A stretch of DNA of 64,000 nucleotides from Bacteroidota bacterium (GTDB taxonomy: Bacteria; Bacteroidota; Bacteroidia; Chitinophagales; Saprospiraceae), in the NCBI GenBank assembly GCA_024743405.1, contig JANSWP010000022.1:1-64000 (forward strand). Direction: 5' to 3'. This document shows positions 1 to 8,530 of this stretch, piece by piece. The notes beneath the pieces were generated by a model. The model did no database searches and was not told the origin of the DNA. It saw only the letters and a list, made by a program, of their open reading frames with translations. Numbering within the stretch: the first letter of the stretch is position 1; every line of letters begins with the position of its first letter. Position numbers and translations under genes: made by a program.

Positions 1-140
1 CTGATTGTCAGGAGACAACCTAATAATACAATTTTCAATTTTATCATATACTGTGGTTAATGATTTGTAAAACGGTAGTGGGTTTTAAAACAGCTTCTAA
101 TCTTCAATAATATAGACATAGAACATTAGAACTGTTAAAC

Positions 141-1688
141 CTAATTTGTCCCTAATTTCAAGCCCATTCGAATCTCAACTTCCTGTGTATTTAAAACCTT
201 CACCGAAGTTTGCCCATTATCAATAGTGGAGAAAGTAGCATTCAAATAAATCTTTTTTGCATCCTGTATCTTGCCAAAACGATCCGCTTCTATCGGAACA
301 AATGTTTCTATTTTTGTTCGACCGGTCACATCACCCTCATTATTTACTGGAGCAGCTTGGACAAGTTTCTGAGGTTCTGTTAAAAGGGAATCAATAATAT
401 TATTTTGTTCATCCGCAAAGTAGAATTGCATCTCTACATCTAATGGAATATCATTTTCAGCAACGATTTTAAATTCCGCCCATTCTACCTCACTATAACT
501 ATCAAAATCAACATCAAAGGTATCAGCTGCGGCAAAGCCTGAAGCTCGTCCGAATACTGGTAATTCTACATCTACCTGAATTTTGTAATAACTACTATCT
601 GTTAAAAACCCACGAACATCAACTAAGTTATTTGGATTTGTCAAGGCATCGACTTTGTACTCCATTGCTATGGGACTTGATCCCAAAATCACTTCAATAT
701 TTGAATTATCCTTATTAAAAGGAAAAACAGTGGTAGCAACATCGCCTATTTCATCTAATTCGGGATATTCAAATTCGATTCCTTCTCCAATAGTAAGAAA
801 AGAACTCTCTAATTCATCAGAACCTCCAGCTGCATAATGAACGGTGAAGTCTTCAATTAACGATTCGGTCGGGATTCCAAAAGAATTCTCGACTCGAATC
901 CAAACTTTTGGGTCTTCAAAATAGACTTCGCCTGCCAACCAATTCTCGAAAAAATCAATTTTGATCGTATCTCGCTCACCAGGATGAACATGATTCCCAA
1001 GATACCCTTCTATATAAGAGAAGCCTAAATCTGGCATATTGGCAAAAATTAAATCTCCTGCAGCTATATCAAAAAGCACCCGATCTCCGTCTTCATTTCT
1101 CGCATCATAACGTACATGTAATTCTCCATTTTTCGGAATCAGGTCATAACCTCGAAGATCAATCGTCACTGATTGTCCCGGAAGGACAAGATTTTGAGGG
1201 GTATCCCAAAATTGATATAATTTTAGAGTTTCCCCATTTTTGAATGCCTCCGGAAATTCCAAAGTCATTTCTTTTATTTTTTCTGTCGTATGAGCGAATG
1301 TAAAACTCACAACCCCTTTACTAAAAGTTGCAAAATCAACTTCTAGTTCGGCAGGAGATTCAAAAGGTAAGACGACTAAAGTATCTGCCAATGGAACCGC
1401 TTCAGGCAAAGAACCTAATGCATCTCCAATAATCTCTGAACTAGTTCGGTTCACAACATCTCCAAAATATCGAAGGGTAATTAATCCTTCCGGTCCAATT
1501 TCAATTGTGGTTTGATCATCAAATTCTTCCAATAACTCTTGAAGAGACGTATTAGCTACCAAGAGTGGAATAGCGTATTCACTATTCCCGCTAATGATAT
1601 TTGCGTCTTCGAGATCATTGAAATTTTTACATCCAAATGAGAACAGGAACAATCCAATTGATAGTAAAAAGAATAAATACTTATTCAT
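141..1688 (-). CDS. Putative lipoprotein of unknown function
   Basis: The product has 515 residues and I do not recognise its family. It starts with a short basic N-terminus and a hydrophobic stretch ending in FSFGC, so Cys20 is a likely lipidation site and the protein is probably anchored in the outer membrane or exported. The rest alternates hydrophobic and charged residues like a beta-rich secreted protein, has no further membrane segment and shows no catalytic motif. The ATG lies directly before the lipoprotein signal, which supports the start. It stands alone between the window edge and hemL, with about 400 bases of non-coding DNA upstream, so the context gives no hint of its role. Confidence 0.75.
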   Translation of the reverse strand: MNKYLFFLLSIGLFLFSFGCKNFNDLEDANIISGNSEYAIPLLVANTSLQELLEEFDDQTTIEIGPEGLITLRYFGDVVNRTSSEIIGDALGSLPEAVPLADTLVVLPFESPAELEVDFATFSKGVVSFTFAHTTEKIKEMTLEFPEAFKNGETLKLYQFWDTPQNLVLPGQSVTIDLRGYDLIPKNGELHVRYDARNEDGDRVLFDIAAGDLIFANMPDLGFSYIEGYLGNHVHPGERDTIKIDFFENWLAGEVYFEDPKVWIRVENSFGIPTESLIEDFTVHYAAGGSDELESSFLTIGEGIEFEYPELDEIGDVATTVFPFNKDNSNIEVILGSSPIAMEYKVDALTNPNNLVDVRGFLTDSSYYKIQVDVELPVFGRASGFAAADTFDVDFDSYSEVEWAEFKIVAENDIPLDVEMQFYFADEQNNIIDSLLTEPQKLVQAAPVNNEGDVTGRTKIETFVPIEADRFGKIQDAKKIYLNATFSTIDNGQTSVKVLNTQEVEIRMGLKLGTN

Positions 1689-2103
1689 TAGTTTATTTTT
1701 TCACGGTAAATATTGATAAGCATCATATAGAAATGACATTAATAAAAACCTTCAATACCCCCGCAGATTTAACTTGACTTAATCTAAAACGTAACCACTC
1801 TTCACATTTTGACAAAAATACGATATGAATACCATCAAATAAAAAAACGCCCCTTATAATAAGGACGTTGGGTGTCAAAATCGCATGTATTCTCGGTAAT
1901 AAAAGACTTTTAGTCAAACGAAAGTTTAGAAAAGGTATTACTTTTCGCAGTTCGAAAGTCTAGTTTTATAGTCCATACTTCAAAATATCGGCTCCCAAAT
2001 GCTTTAACAACGAAATATACGCTTCCCTTACTATTTAAGATCTATTTCCGAAATCAAGCAATTTACCCTTATCATAAAAATTAACATGCCTTCTTCAATA
2101 ACT
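1689..2103. other. Gene-free interval between hemL and the lipoprotein gene
   Basis: No convincing reading frame is visible on either strand. The only structure I see is a weak hairpin at 1846-1869 that is listed separately. The promoter of the minus-strand lipoprotein gene is expected here, but I could not pick a clear one. Confidence 0.5.
1846..1869 (-). terminator. Weak terminator-like hairpin downstream of hemL
   Basis: The arms AACGCCCCTTA and TAAGGACGTT pair imperfectly around a three-base loop. On the minus strand the hairpin is followed by a T-rich run. It lies about 235 bases past the hemL stop, so it would terminate either a long hemL 3' end or an unseen short transcript. Confidence 0.35.
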
Positions 2104-3411
2104 TTAAGAAAATACAATATCCATTGCCACACAAATCGTTTCTGCGGCCTGATCCAAGTCTTCTTTCTGATGTGCCGCTGAAACAAATCCAACTTCATAA
2201 CCCGAAGGTCCTAGATATACCCCTCGTTGCAATAAATCATGATGTAAAATTTTGAATTTTTCCATACTTGCTGGGTCAATTTGGTCAGCAGAACGGATTG
2301 TTTCTTTAGTGAAGGCCATCCAAAAAATTGACCCAATATTCTGTATAGAAACTTCATATCCTTGTTCATCACAATATGCCTGAATTTTCTTAACGAAATA
2401 TTCCGTTTTCTGTGCTAAGTTTTCATAAAAATTCGAGCCTAATGTTTGTCTTAAAGCAGCAAAACCCGCCGCCATTGCTACTGGATTGGCTGAAAGTGTT
2501 CCTGCTTGATAAACTGCCCCCTCCGGTGCAATGTGTCCCATTATTTCAGCACTTGCGGCATAAGCACCAACAGGCATTCCCCCACCAATAATTTTTCCAA
2601 AAGTGAGAATATCAGGCTGAATTCCATAATATCCAGCTGCTCCTTCAAAACCTACTCGGAAGCCAGAAATCACCTCATCGAAAATCAATAAAACATCATG
2701 TTCTGTGCAAACTTGACGTAGGTATTCGAGGAAGGATTTTTCTTGTAAAAGCAATCCATTATTAGCAGGGATTGGTTCAATAATTACACAAGCAATATCG
2801 TCTCCATGCTTCTCTAAAGCTTCTTTTAGCGCACTTTTATCATTTAGAGGTACTACTAACGTTTCTTTGGCAAAGGCTTCGGGAATTCCTGCCGAAGTAC
2901 TTACCCCAAAAGTTGCCAAACCTGATCCTGCTTTAACCATCAAAGAATCAACATGACCATGATAACATCCTTCGAATTTGAGAACTTTACTCTTCCCTTT
3001 TACGCCTCTAGCCAACCTAATCGCTGACATAACTGCCTCTGTACCAGAGCTCACAAACCGCATTTTCTCAATATAGGAATGATTTTCAAGTATCAATTTC
3101 CCCAACGAATTGCCCAATTTCGTAGGTGTACCAAAGGAAGTACCTTTCTCTACTGTCTCTATCACCATGTTTTTTATTTCGGCATTGTTATGCCCCAAAA
3201 TCAATGGTCCCCATGAGCAGCAAAAATCTATATAGGTGTTATTATCTTCATCCGTAAATCGGCAACCTTCCCCTCTTTTGATGAAAAGAGGGGGCCCTGA
3301 AACAGACTTGAATGCCCTAACAGGTGAGTTGACTCCACCAGGAAAATAATTTTTAGCTTCCTCAAACAAAGAAGCAGATTGAGTTCTATTGATGCGATTT
3401 TCAAATTTCAT
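2104..3411 (-). CDS. hemL: Glutamate-1-semialdehyde 2,1-aminomutase (HemL)
   Basis: This PLP enzyme converts glutamate-1-semialdehyde to 5-aminolevulinate, the committed precursor of haem and other tetrapyrroles, in the cytoplasm. The sequence shows the family signatures FPGGVNSPVRAF near the N-terminus, SSGTEAVMSAIRLAR for cofactor phosphate contacts, IFDEVISGFR with the PLP-ring aspartate, and TFGKIIGGGMPVGAY with the Schiff-base lysine. The length of 435 residues is typical. I chose the ATG at 3411 rather than one eight codons upstream because the protein then begins MKFENRINRTQS and because a -7 element ends only four bases before this ATG. No other haem gene is adjacent. Confidence 0.95.
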   Translation of the reverse strand: MKFENRINRTQSASLFEEAKNYFPGGVNSPVRAFKSVSGPPLFIKRGEGCRFTDEDNNTYIDFCCSWGPLILGHNNAEIKNMVIETVEKGTSFGTPTKLGNSLGKLILENHSYIEKMRFVSSGTEAVMSAIRLARGVKGKSKVLKFEGCYHGHVDSLMVKAGSGLATFGVSTSAGIPEAFAKETLVVPLNDKSALKEALEKHGDDIACVIIEPIPANNGLLLQEKSFLEYLRQVCTEHDVLLIFDEVISGFRVGFEGAAGYYGIQPDILTFGKIIGGGMPVGAYAASAEIMGHIAPEGAVYQAGTLSANPVAMAAGFAALRQTLGSNFYENLAQKTEYFVKKIQAYCDEQGYEVSIQNIGSIFWMAFTKETIRSADQIDPASMEKFKILHHDLLQRGVYLGPSGYEVGFVSAAHQKEDLDQAAETICVAMDIVFS

Positions 3412-3415
3412 GGGA

Positions 3416-3423
3416 CAAATGTA
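3416..3423 (-). promoter_or_regulatory. Bacteroidota -7 element of hemL
   Basis: On the minus strand the sequence TACATTTG matches the phylum consensus TAnnTTTG exactly and ends four bases before the chosen hemL ATG. Transcription would then start at or very near the start codon, suggesting a leaderless mRNA. No convincing -33 TTTG at the usual spacing is visible. Confidence 0.4.
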
Positions 3424-3524
3424 AGATTTGCCCAACTGAATTTCGTAACAAAAAAGTAAAAAGAGTCATACTGATTAGGATTGATTATCTTCCTATTTTT
3501 TTCAAAGCAAAACCTCAATTTTCA

Positions 3525-4652
3525 GTGCAAGATTTAATTAATTTCAGACGATATCTACATCAACATCCTGAGTTATCAGGGCAAGAGAAAGGTACCTCCC
3601 AAAAAATCATTGAATTCATCACTCCTTTCAACCCCATCAAAATCATTCGAGACATTGGCGGTCATGGAGTTGCTATCGTCTATGAATTTTCAAAAGAAGG
3701 ATCCACTATTATGATTAGGTGTGAATTGGATGCATTACCAATTGAAGAAAAAAATAACTTTTATTACTGCTCAAAAAATCAAAATGTATCTCATAAATGC
3801 GGCCATGATGGGCATATGATCATTCTTTGTGGTTTAGCTCAAAAACTTCAAAATTGCGATTTCAAAAGCGGAAAGGTAGTTTTACTTTTTCAGCCCGCAG
3901 AAGAAAATGGTCAGGGTGCAAAAGCCGTTTTGGAAGATCCAAGGTTCCACGAGATTAAGCCTGAATATGTATTTGCCCTCCATAATTTGCCGGGACTCCC
4001 AATGCATTCAATTTATCAGGTAAAAGGACAGTTTACACCCACAGTTCAAAGTTTGGCAATTAAACTAGGCGGTAAAACCGCTCATGCTGCCGAACCTGAA
4101 AATGGCATTAATCCAGCCTTAGCCATTTCGGAATTAATTCAGGCATTCAAAAAATTAGAAATCCCAAATCCGAATGATTTAGACTTCACATTGATCACTC
4201 CTATTCATATTTCAATGGGACAAAAAGATTATGGGCTTTCAGCTGGAAAAGGAGAATTACATTTTACAATCCGTTGTTGGTCCGTTGAAAAAATGAATAA
4301 TTTGGTTTCGGAATGTTATGCCCAGCTAGAGAAAATTTGTAATTCCCATCATCTCACTTATGAAACCGATTGGTTCGATTATTTTCCCACAGTAATGAAT
4401 AGCGACTTTTGTAATCAATATATTTCTGAAGCCGCCAAAAAGATGAATTTGTCCATAATTCACCCTACTCATGGATGTAAATTTGGGGAAGATTTTGGCT
4501 TCTTTACCCAACATTATTCTGGTGCTATGTTTGGACTTGGAGCAGGGAAAAAAACATCTGCCCTTCATCATGATGATTATGACTTTCCAGATGAATTAAT
4601 TGAAACAGGAGTTGATATGTTTTGGGGAATATTGAAAGAAATGCTTGATTGA
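3525..4652 (+). CDS. M20 family amidohydrolase
   Basis: The protein belongs to the M20D amidohydrolases, which release an acyl group from N-acyl amino acids or related conjugates; the true substrate is unknown. Visible signatures are RRYLHQHPELSGQE at the N-terminus, KCGHDGHM with the metal-binding Cys and His residues, QPAEENGQGA with the catalytic and metal-binding glutamates, and a late FGEDFGFF followed by LHHDDYDFP. The 375 residues cover the whole two-domain fold. There is no signal peptide, so it should be cytoplasmic. The start used is GTG; it sits directly before the first conserved helix. The gene is divergent from hemL and convergent with the LytTR regulator. Confidence 0.88.
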   Translation: MQDLINFRRYLHQHPELSGQEKGTSQKIIEFITPFNPIKIIRDIGGHGVAIVYEFSKEGSTIMIRCELDALPIEEKNNFYYCSKNQNVSHKCGHDGHMIILCGLAQKLQNCDFKSGKVVLLFQPAEENGQGAKAVLEDPRFHEIKPEYVFALHNLPGLPMHSIYQVKGQFTPTVQSLAIKLGGKTAHAAEPENGINPALAISELIQAFKKLEIPNPNDLDFTLITPIHISMGQKDYGLSAGKGELHFTIRCWSVEKMNNLVSECYAQLEKICNSHHLTYETDWFDYFPTVMNSDFCNQYISEAAKKMNLSIIHPTHGCKFGEDFGFFTQHYSGAMFGLGAGKKTSALHHDDYDFPDELIETGVDMFWGILKEMLD

Positions 4653-4655
4653 AAA

Positions 4656-5384
4656 CTACTCCACAAAAAAAGTCCGAATTCTTTCTGAAACTAACTGCTT
4701 ATAACTCCTTCCTATTGGCAATACCTTTCCTTCAACCTCCACCTCCGAGGCTGAATACGCTTTAATTTTTTCAATTGGAACGATAAAGGATCGATGAATT
4801 CTCAAAAACGAAAATGCTTTAAAAGATTCCTCCATTTCACCAATTTGTCCACGCACAGTTAAGGATGAATCTGTCGTAACAATACGAGAATAATCCTTGA
4901 GGCTTTCAATGTATTGAATTTCATCAAAATAAACTTTGACCATTTTTTTATTGACATTAAAAAATCGAAATGGTCTGGAATTTTCTGAAATAGCTGAAAT
5001 AGGCACAACTTCCTGAGATTCCTTATGATTTAATTTATTAACCGCTTTTAAAAATCGAGAGAATTCAATTGGCTTCATCAAATAATCAACTACTTCCTCT
5101 TCAAATGCATCTAATGCGTATTGATGATAAGCTGTGGTAAGAATCGTTTGAGGTTTATCTTTAAGAATTTTCAAAAAATCTAATCCTTTCAATTTTGGCA
5201 AATGAATATCCAAAAACAGCACATCTATTTTTTCTTCTTTTAGTCGATCTAGCGCAAAAATAGCATCCTTACAAACCCCTTTTAAATCTAAAAAAGAAAC
5301 CTGCTGAATATAGTCTTTTAACACCTCAGCAGCAATGGGTTCATCTTCGATAATTAGACAGGTTAGTTTGGCTTTATTCTTCAT
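4656..5384 (-). CDS. LytTR-family response regulator
   Basis: The 242 residues form a receiver domain (about 1-125) followed by a LytTR DNA-binding domain (about 140-242). The receiver shows the acidic pair IIEDEP, the phosphoacceptor in LFLDIHLP and the TTAYHQYALDAF switch region with the conserved lysine in YLMKPIEF. The LytTR half contains YIESLKDYSRIVT and FLRIHRSFIVPIEKI, typical of this DNA binder. Its first 11 bases overlap the 3' end of the upstream kinase gene, so the two are translationally coupled. It should be phosphorylated by that kinase. The target genes are not evident from the window. Confidence 0.93.
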   Translation of the reverse strand: MKNKAKLTCLIIEDEPIAAEVLKDYIQQVSFLDLKGVCKDAIFALDRLKEEKIDVLFLDIHLPKLKGLDFLKILKDKPQTILTTAYHQYALDAFEEEVVDYLMKPIEFSRFLKAVNKLNHKESQEVVPISAISENSRPFRFFNVNKKMVKVYFDEIQYIESLKDYSRIVTTDSSLTVRGQIGEMEESFKAFSFLRIHRSFIVPIEKIKAYSASEVEVEGKVLPIGRSYKQLVSERIRTFFVE

Positions 5385-6468
5385 GTGGACTCAATTGAAT
5401 CGTTAATTTAACAAAAAAAACTTTGGATTCCGACTCAATTTCCAAGCTATAATTTTCTCCATAAATTAACTCTAATTGCCGTTTTACGTTCTTTAATCCG
5501 ATGCCTTGATTTACAGTGTTCTGATCCTCGTCTTTCGAATTTTTTATAGTGAATTTCAATTTCCTGTCTTGTAATTCCAAAGCGATGTCAATGACTGCCT
5601 CAAATCGGGTCTCCCCTACTCCGTGTTTAAATGCATTTTCAACAAAAGGAAGCAAAATTAACGGTGCAATTTCGCTTTGTACATTTTCTATATTTTTTTC
5701 AAAGTTGACCGTAAGTCGGTCATCGTATCGAAGACTTTCTAACTCTATATAATCTTCAATTATCTTTATTTCTTTATCGATTGGAATGGTTGGAACACTA
5801 CACTCATGCAAAATAAATCGCATGATATTAGCAAGCTTCATAATAGATGGCGCCGTATTTTGATCATTCATTCGTGCCAATCCATAAAGGTTATTCAAGG
5901 TATTAAATAAAAAATGTGGATTGGTTTGAGCTTTTAAAAAATTGAGCTCCGCTTCTAATTTCTCCTTTTTTAAAGCTTCCTCTTTTTTCGAAAATGCCAT
6001 TCTTCCTTTTAGCAATTTAATAGTGGACGCTAAGCCAATTGCAGGAAGCATATCAAATGTCAATGAATAAATAAATCGCTTCAAGTCGTACACATTAAAT
6101 GCAGGAATTTCACCATACATCATATTACTGGCTGGCGAAATCATGGAACGGTAGCCTAAAAGGCATATGACCAAACTCCCTAAAAACCCAAAGGAAATTT
6201 TCCAATAGTTCCCTTTCTGAAAGTATTTTGGAACTAAGAAATAAAAGAGCGCATAGAACGGAATAATTTTCCAAGGCAAGAAAGACAACTCCCGAAAAAA
6301 GAATCGAAAAAACCGCTGTACGGGCGGGTATGCCAAATCAGAAGTACCCGCAAAAAGCATATAAATGACAACATACAACAGGATAAAAGTCAACCAAAAC
6401 AGGGCATGATATAATACTCTTCGCGACATCTTGTAAAGGTCTTCTTTTTTGACCAAAAAAGCTTTCAA
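5374..6468 (-). CDS. LytS-type sensor histidine kinase
   Basis: This 364-residue inner-membrane kinase pairs with the LytTR regulator that overlaps its 3' end. The first half holds about four hydrophobic segments (roughly residues 18-42, 58-75, 85-105 and 130-150), so signal sensing is probably by the membrane part, with no extracellular domain. The catalytic half has the His_kinase motif TNPHFLFNTLNNLYGL with the phosphorylated His, the N-box LLPFVENAFKHGVG and the glycine-rich box GIGLKNVKRQLELIYG. An alternative start at Met14 is possible and would not affect the domains. Confidence 0.92.
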   Translation of the reverse strand: MKAFLVKKEDLYKMSRRVLYHALFWLTFILLYVVIYMLFAGTSDLAYPPVQRFFRFFFRELSFLPWKIIPFYALFYFLVPKYFQKGNYWKISFGFLGSLVICLLGYRSMISPASNMMYGEIPAFNVYDLKRFIYSLTFDMLPAIGLASTIKLLKGRMAFSKKEEALKKEKLEAELNFLKAQTNPHFLFNTLNNLYGLARMNDQNTAPSIMKLANIMRFILHECSVPTIPIDKEIKIIEDYIELESLRYDDRLTVNFEKNIENVQSEIAPLILLPFVENAFKHGVGETRFEAVIDIALELQDRKLKFTIKNSKDEDQNTVNQGIGLKNVKRQLELIYGENYSLEIESESKVFFVKLTIQLSPHEE

Positions 6469-6660
6469 TTGATAAAATCGACACGTTTCTACCTTTAAAT
6501 GACCATTAACAAAGGATGAATGACGATCAAAAGATTAAATGAGTTCTTTCGACTTAATTATAACCTGTATCTATCATTCTTAAAAGGAAATCAATATTTA
6601 GAAAGACATTGGACTTGTTCGCAAATAAGAATTATTTTTCTCAAAGAAAAAGCACCAATC

Positions 6661-8442
6661 ATGATAATTAAAACAACCAAAAAAGTATTCCTCATTTTCT
6701 TTCTCATTTCTCCCTTTTTCCTACAATCCCAGCAATTCGAATTAGCATCTGGATTCATTACTTCCAAACTTTCGGATAGTCGAAGTGTCAATTTTTTCGA
6801 TCTTAATAATGATGGATGGGAAGATATATACATCTCTAATGGGTTGAGTGGAGGACAGCCTGATTTGTTCTATTTGAATGACGGGACAGGGCAATTTACG
6901 GAAGTGACAGATATGGAAACCCTACAGGCTTCAAATCCTTCAGATGGTGCAAGTTTTGTCGATTATAACAATGATGGGCATATTGATGGAGTTATTTCAA
7001 GTTGGTATGGAGCCGAGGATTTACTCTACTTAAATGATGGCAATGGCAATTTAAATTATAATTCAAATGCTGGAATTGCAACTGGTTCATTTGCGGAAAC
7101 AGCCACTTTTGGAGATTATGACAATGATGGTTGGCTCGATTTATATATCACCAACAGTGGTGGTAACAACAAAAATTATTTGTACAAAAACCTCAAAAAT
7201 GGAAAATTCGAACGCATAACAAATCATGTTTTAGTCAATGATGCAAAACTCAGCCGAGGAGCTATTTGGGGAGATTTCAATAATGATGAAATAACAGATC
7301 TTTTTGTGGCAAATGAAAACGAAACTTCAAATGACATTTTCTATGGAATAGGCGGAGGAAATTTCGAAAAGCTTACTTCTGGTGCCATTGTTTCGACCCA
7401 AAAAAGTTCGATGACAGGCTCTTGGGGAGATATTGATAATGATGGCGATTTTGATTTGTTTGTTGGTAATTCGCTTTACTTTCAACAACAACGAAATCAA
7501 CTATACCTCAATCAAGGTGATGAATTTGAGGTGGTCACCAACGGTCCTATTGTGACGGATGAAAAATGCACTTACGGCTCGGCTTTTGGAGATTATGACA
7601 ATGATGGAGATTTGGATTTGATTATCGCAAATGGTTTTTGCAACCTAGGTTTGGAAAATACTTTATATGAAAATCAAGGCGATGGATCCTTTATCGATGC
7701 TTCCAGTCAATTAGCCTCAAATTTCACTTTTTGTTCTTTTGGAGTCGCTTGGGGCGATGTAAATAATGATGGTTTTTTAGATTTAATGGTCGCCAATTGT
7801 AAAAACAACTCTTCAAATGGTCAAAAGGCTAACTCCCTTTTATTGAATAAAGGAAATGACCATAATTGGTTAAAAATCAAACTAATAGGCATTCAATCCA
7901 ACAAGAATGCTATTGGTGCTAAAGTAAAAACAAAGGCAACAATTGAGGGAAAAGAAGTTTGGCAAACACGGGAAATTAGATCTCAATCTGGTTATGCAGG
8001 GCAAAATTCAATGATTGTACATTTTGGATTGGGTAACGCTGAAAATGTTGATAGTTTAATAATCAATTGGCCAGCCGGCGGAACTCAAATATTTGAAAAC
8101 ATTGAAGCCCGCCAATTACTAACGATCAGTGAAGATATGACTAACAATGTTTCAAAAACCGAGAAGAGATCAGGCATTTCATTCGAACTTTATCCAAATC
8201 CCGTTTCAAAAGATAAAGCAGAATTTTGGTTGAATATCCAAAACGATTCGGAACTCAAAAACGGGGAATTGATCCTTTTTGATTCGTTAGGTCGAACATT
8301 ACTGACTCAAACGATTCAGGTATTAAAAGGAGAAAGTAAAATTTCAATTCCTATCAGAAGTCAAAAGCTACCTTCAGGAATCTATCAAGCCGTAATTCAA
8401 ATTGGATTAGATAAAATCAGTCGTAAAATCATCGTAAAATGA
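6661..8442 (+). CDS. Secreted FG-GAP/UnbV repeat protein with T9SS tail
   Basis: The 593-residue product begins with a signal peptide ending near FFLQSQQ. It continues with about seven FG-GAP/VCBS units marked by repeats such as DLNNDGWEDIY, DYDNDGWLDLY and DIDNDGDFDLF, whose aspartates are likely calcium ligands in a beta-propeller. An ASPIC/UnbV segment around GVRR-like residues (WLKIKLIGIQSNKNAIGAKV) follows, and the last about 80 residues (LYPNPVSKDKAEF to SRKIIVK) are a type A T9SS sorting domain. It should be exported by Sec, crossed over the outer membrane by T9SS and displayed. I chose the ATG at 6661 because it directly precedes the signal peptide; an in-frame ATG at 6520 would bury it. 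Confidence 0.88.
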   Translation: MIIKTTKKVFLIFFLISPFFLQSQQFELASGFITSKLSDSRSVNFFDLNNDGWEDIYISNGLSGGQPDLFYLNDGTGQFTEVTDMETLQASNPSDGASFVDYNNDGHIDGVISSWYGAEDLLYLNDGNGNLNYNSNAGIATGSFAETATFGDYDNDGWLDLYITNSGGNNKNYLYKNLKNGKFERITNHVLVNDAKLSRGAIWGDFNNDEITDLFVANENETSNDIFYGIGGGNFEKLTSGAIVSTQKSSMTGSWGDIDNDGDFDLFVGNSLYFQQQRNQLYLNQGDEFEVVTNGPIVTDEKCTYGSAFGDYDNDGDLDLIIANGFCNLGLENTLYENQGDGSFIDASSQLASNFTFCSFGVAWGDVNNDGFLDLMVANCKNNSSNGQKANSLLLNKGNDHNWLKIKLIGIQSNKNAIGAKVKTKATIEGKEVWQTREIRSQSGYAGQNSMIVHFGLGNAENVDSLIINWPAGGTQIFENIEARQLLTISEDMTNNVSKTEKRSGISFELYPNPVSKDKAEFWLNIQNDSELKNGELILFDSLGRTLLTQTIQVLKGESKISIPIRSQKLPSGIYQAVIQIGLDKISRKIIVK

Positions 8443-8481
8443 TGCTTCCCTTCATTATTGTAAACCTAACTAAAAAATAGA

Positions 8482-8515
8482 GTGCGGGGTTAAATTGATT
8501 GATTTAACCCCGCAC
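8482..8515. terminator. Bidirectional terminator between convergent genes
   Basis: A perfect 14-bp stem (GTGCGGGGTTAAAT with its complement) encloses a six-base loop. It lies between the converging FG-GAP protein and nucleotide cyclase genes and can serve both. Confidence 0.85.
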
Positions 8516-8530
8516 CAAACCTTTCATTTT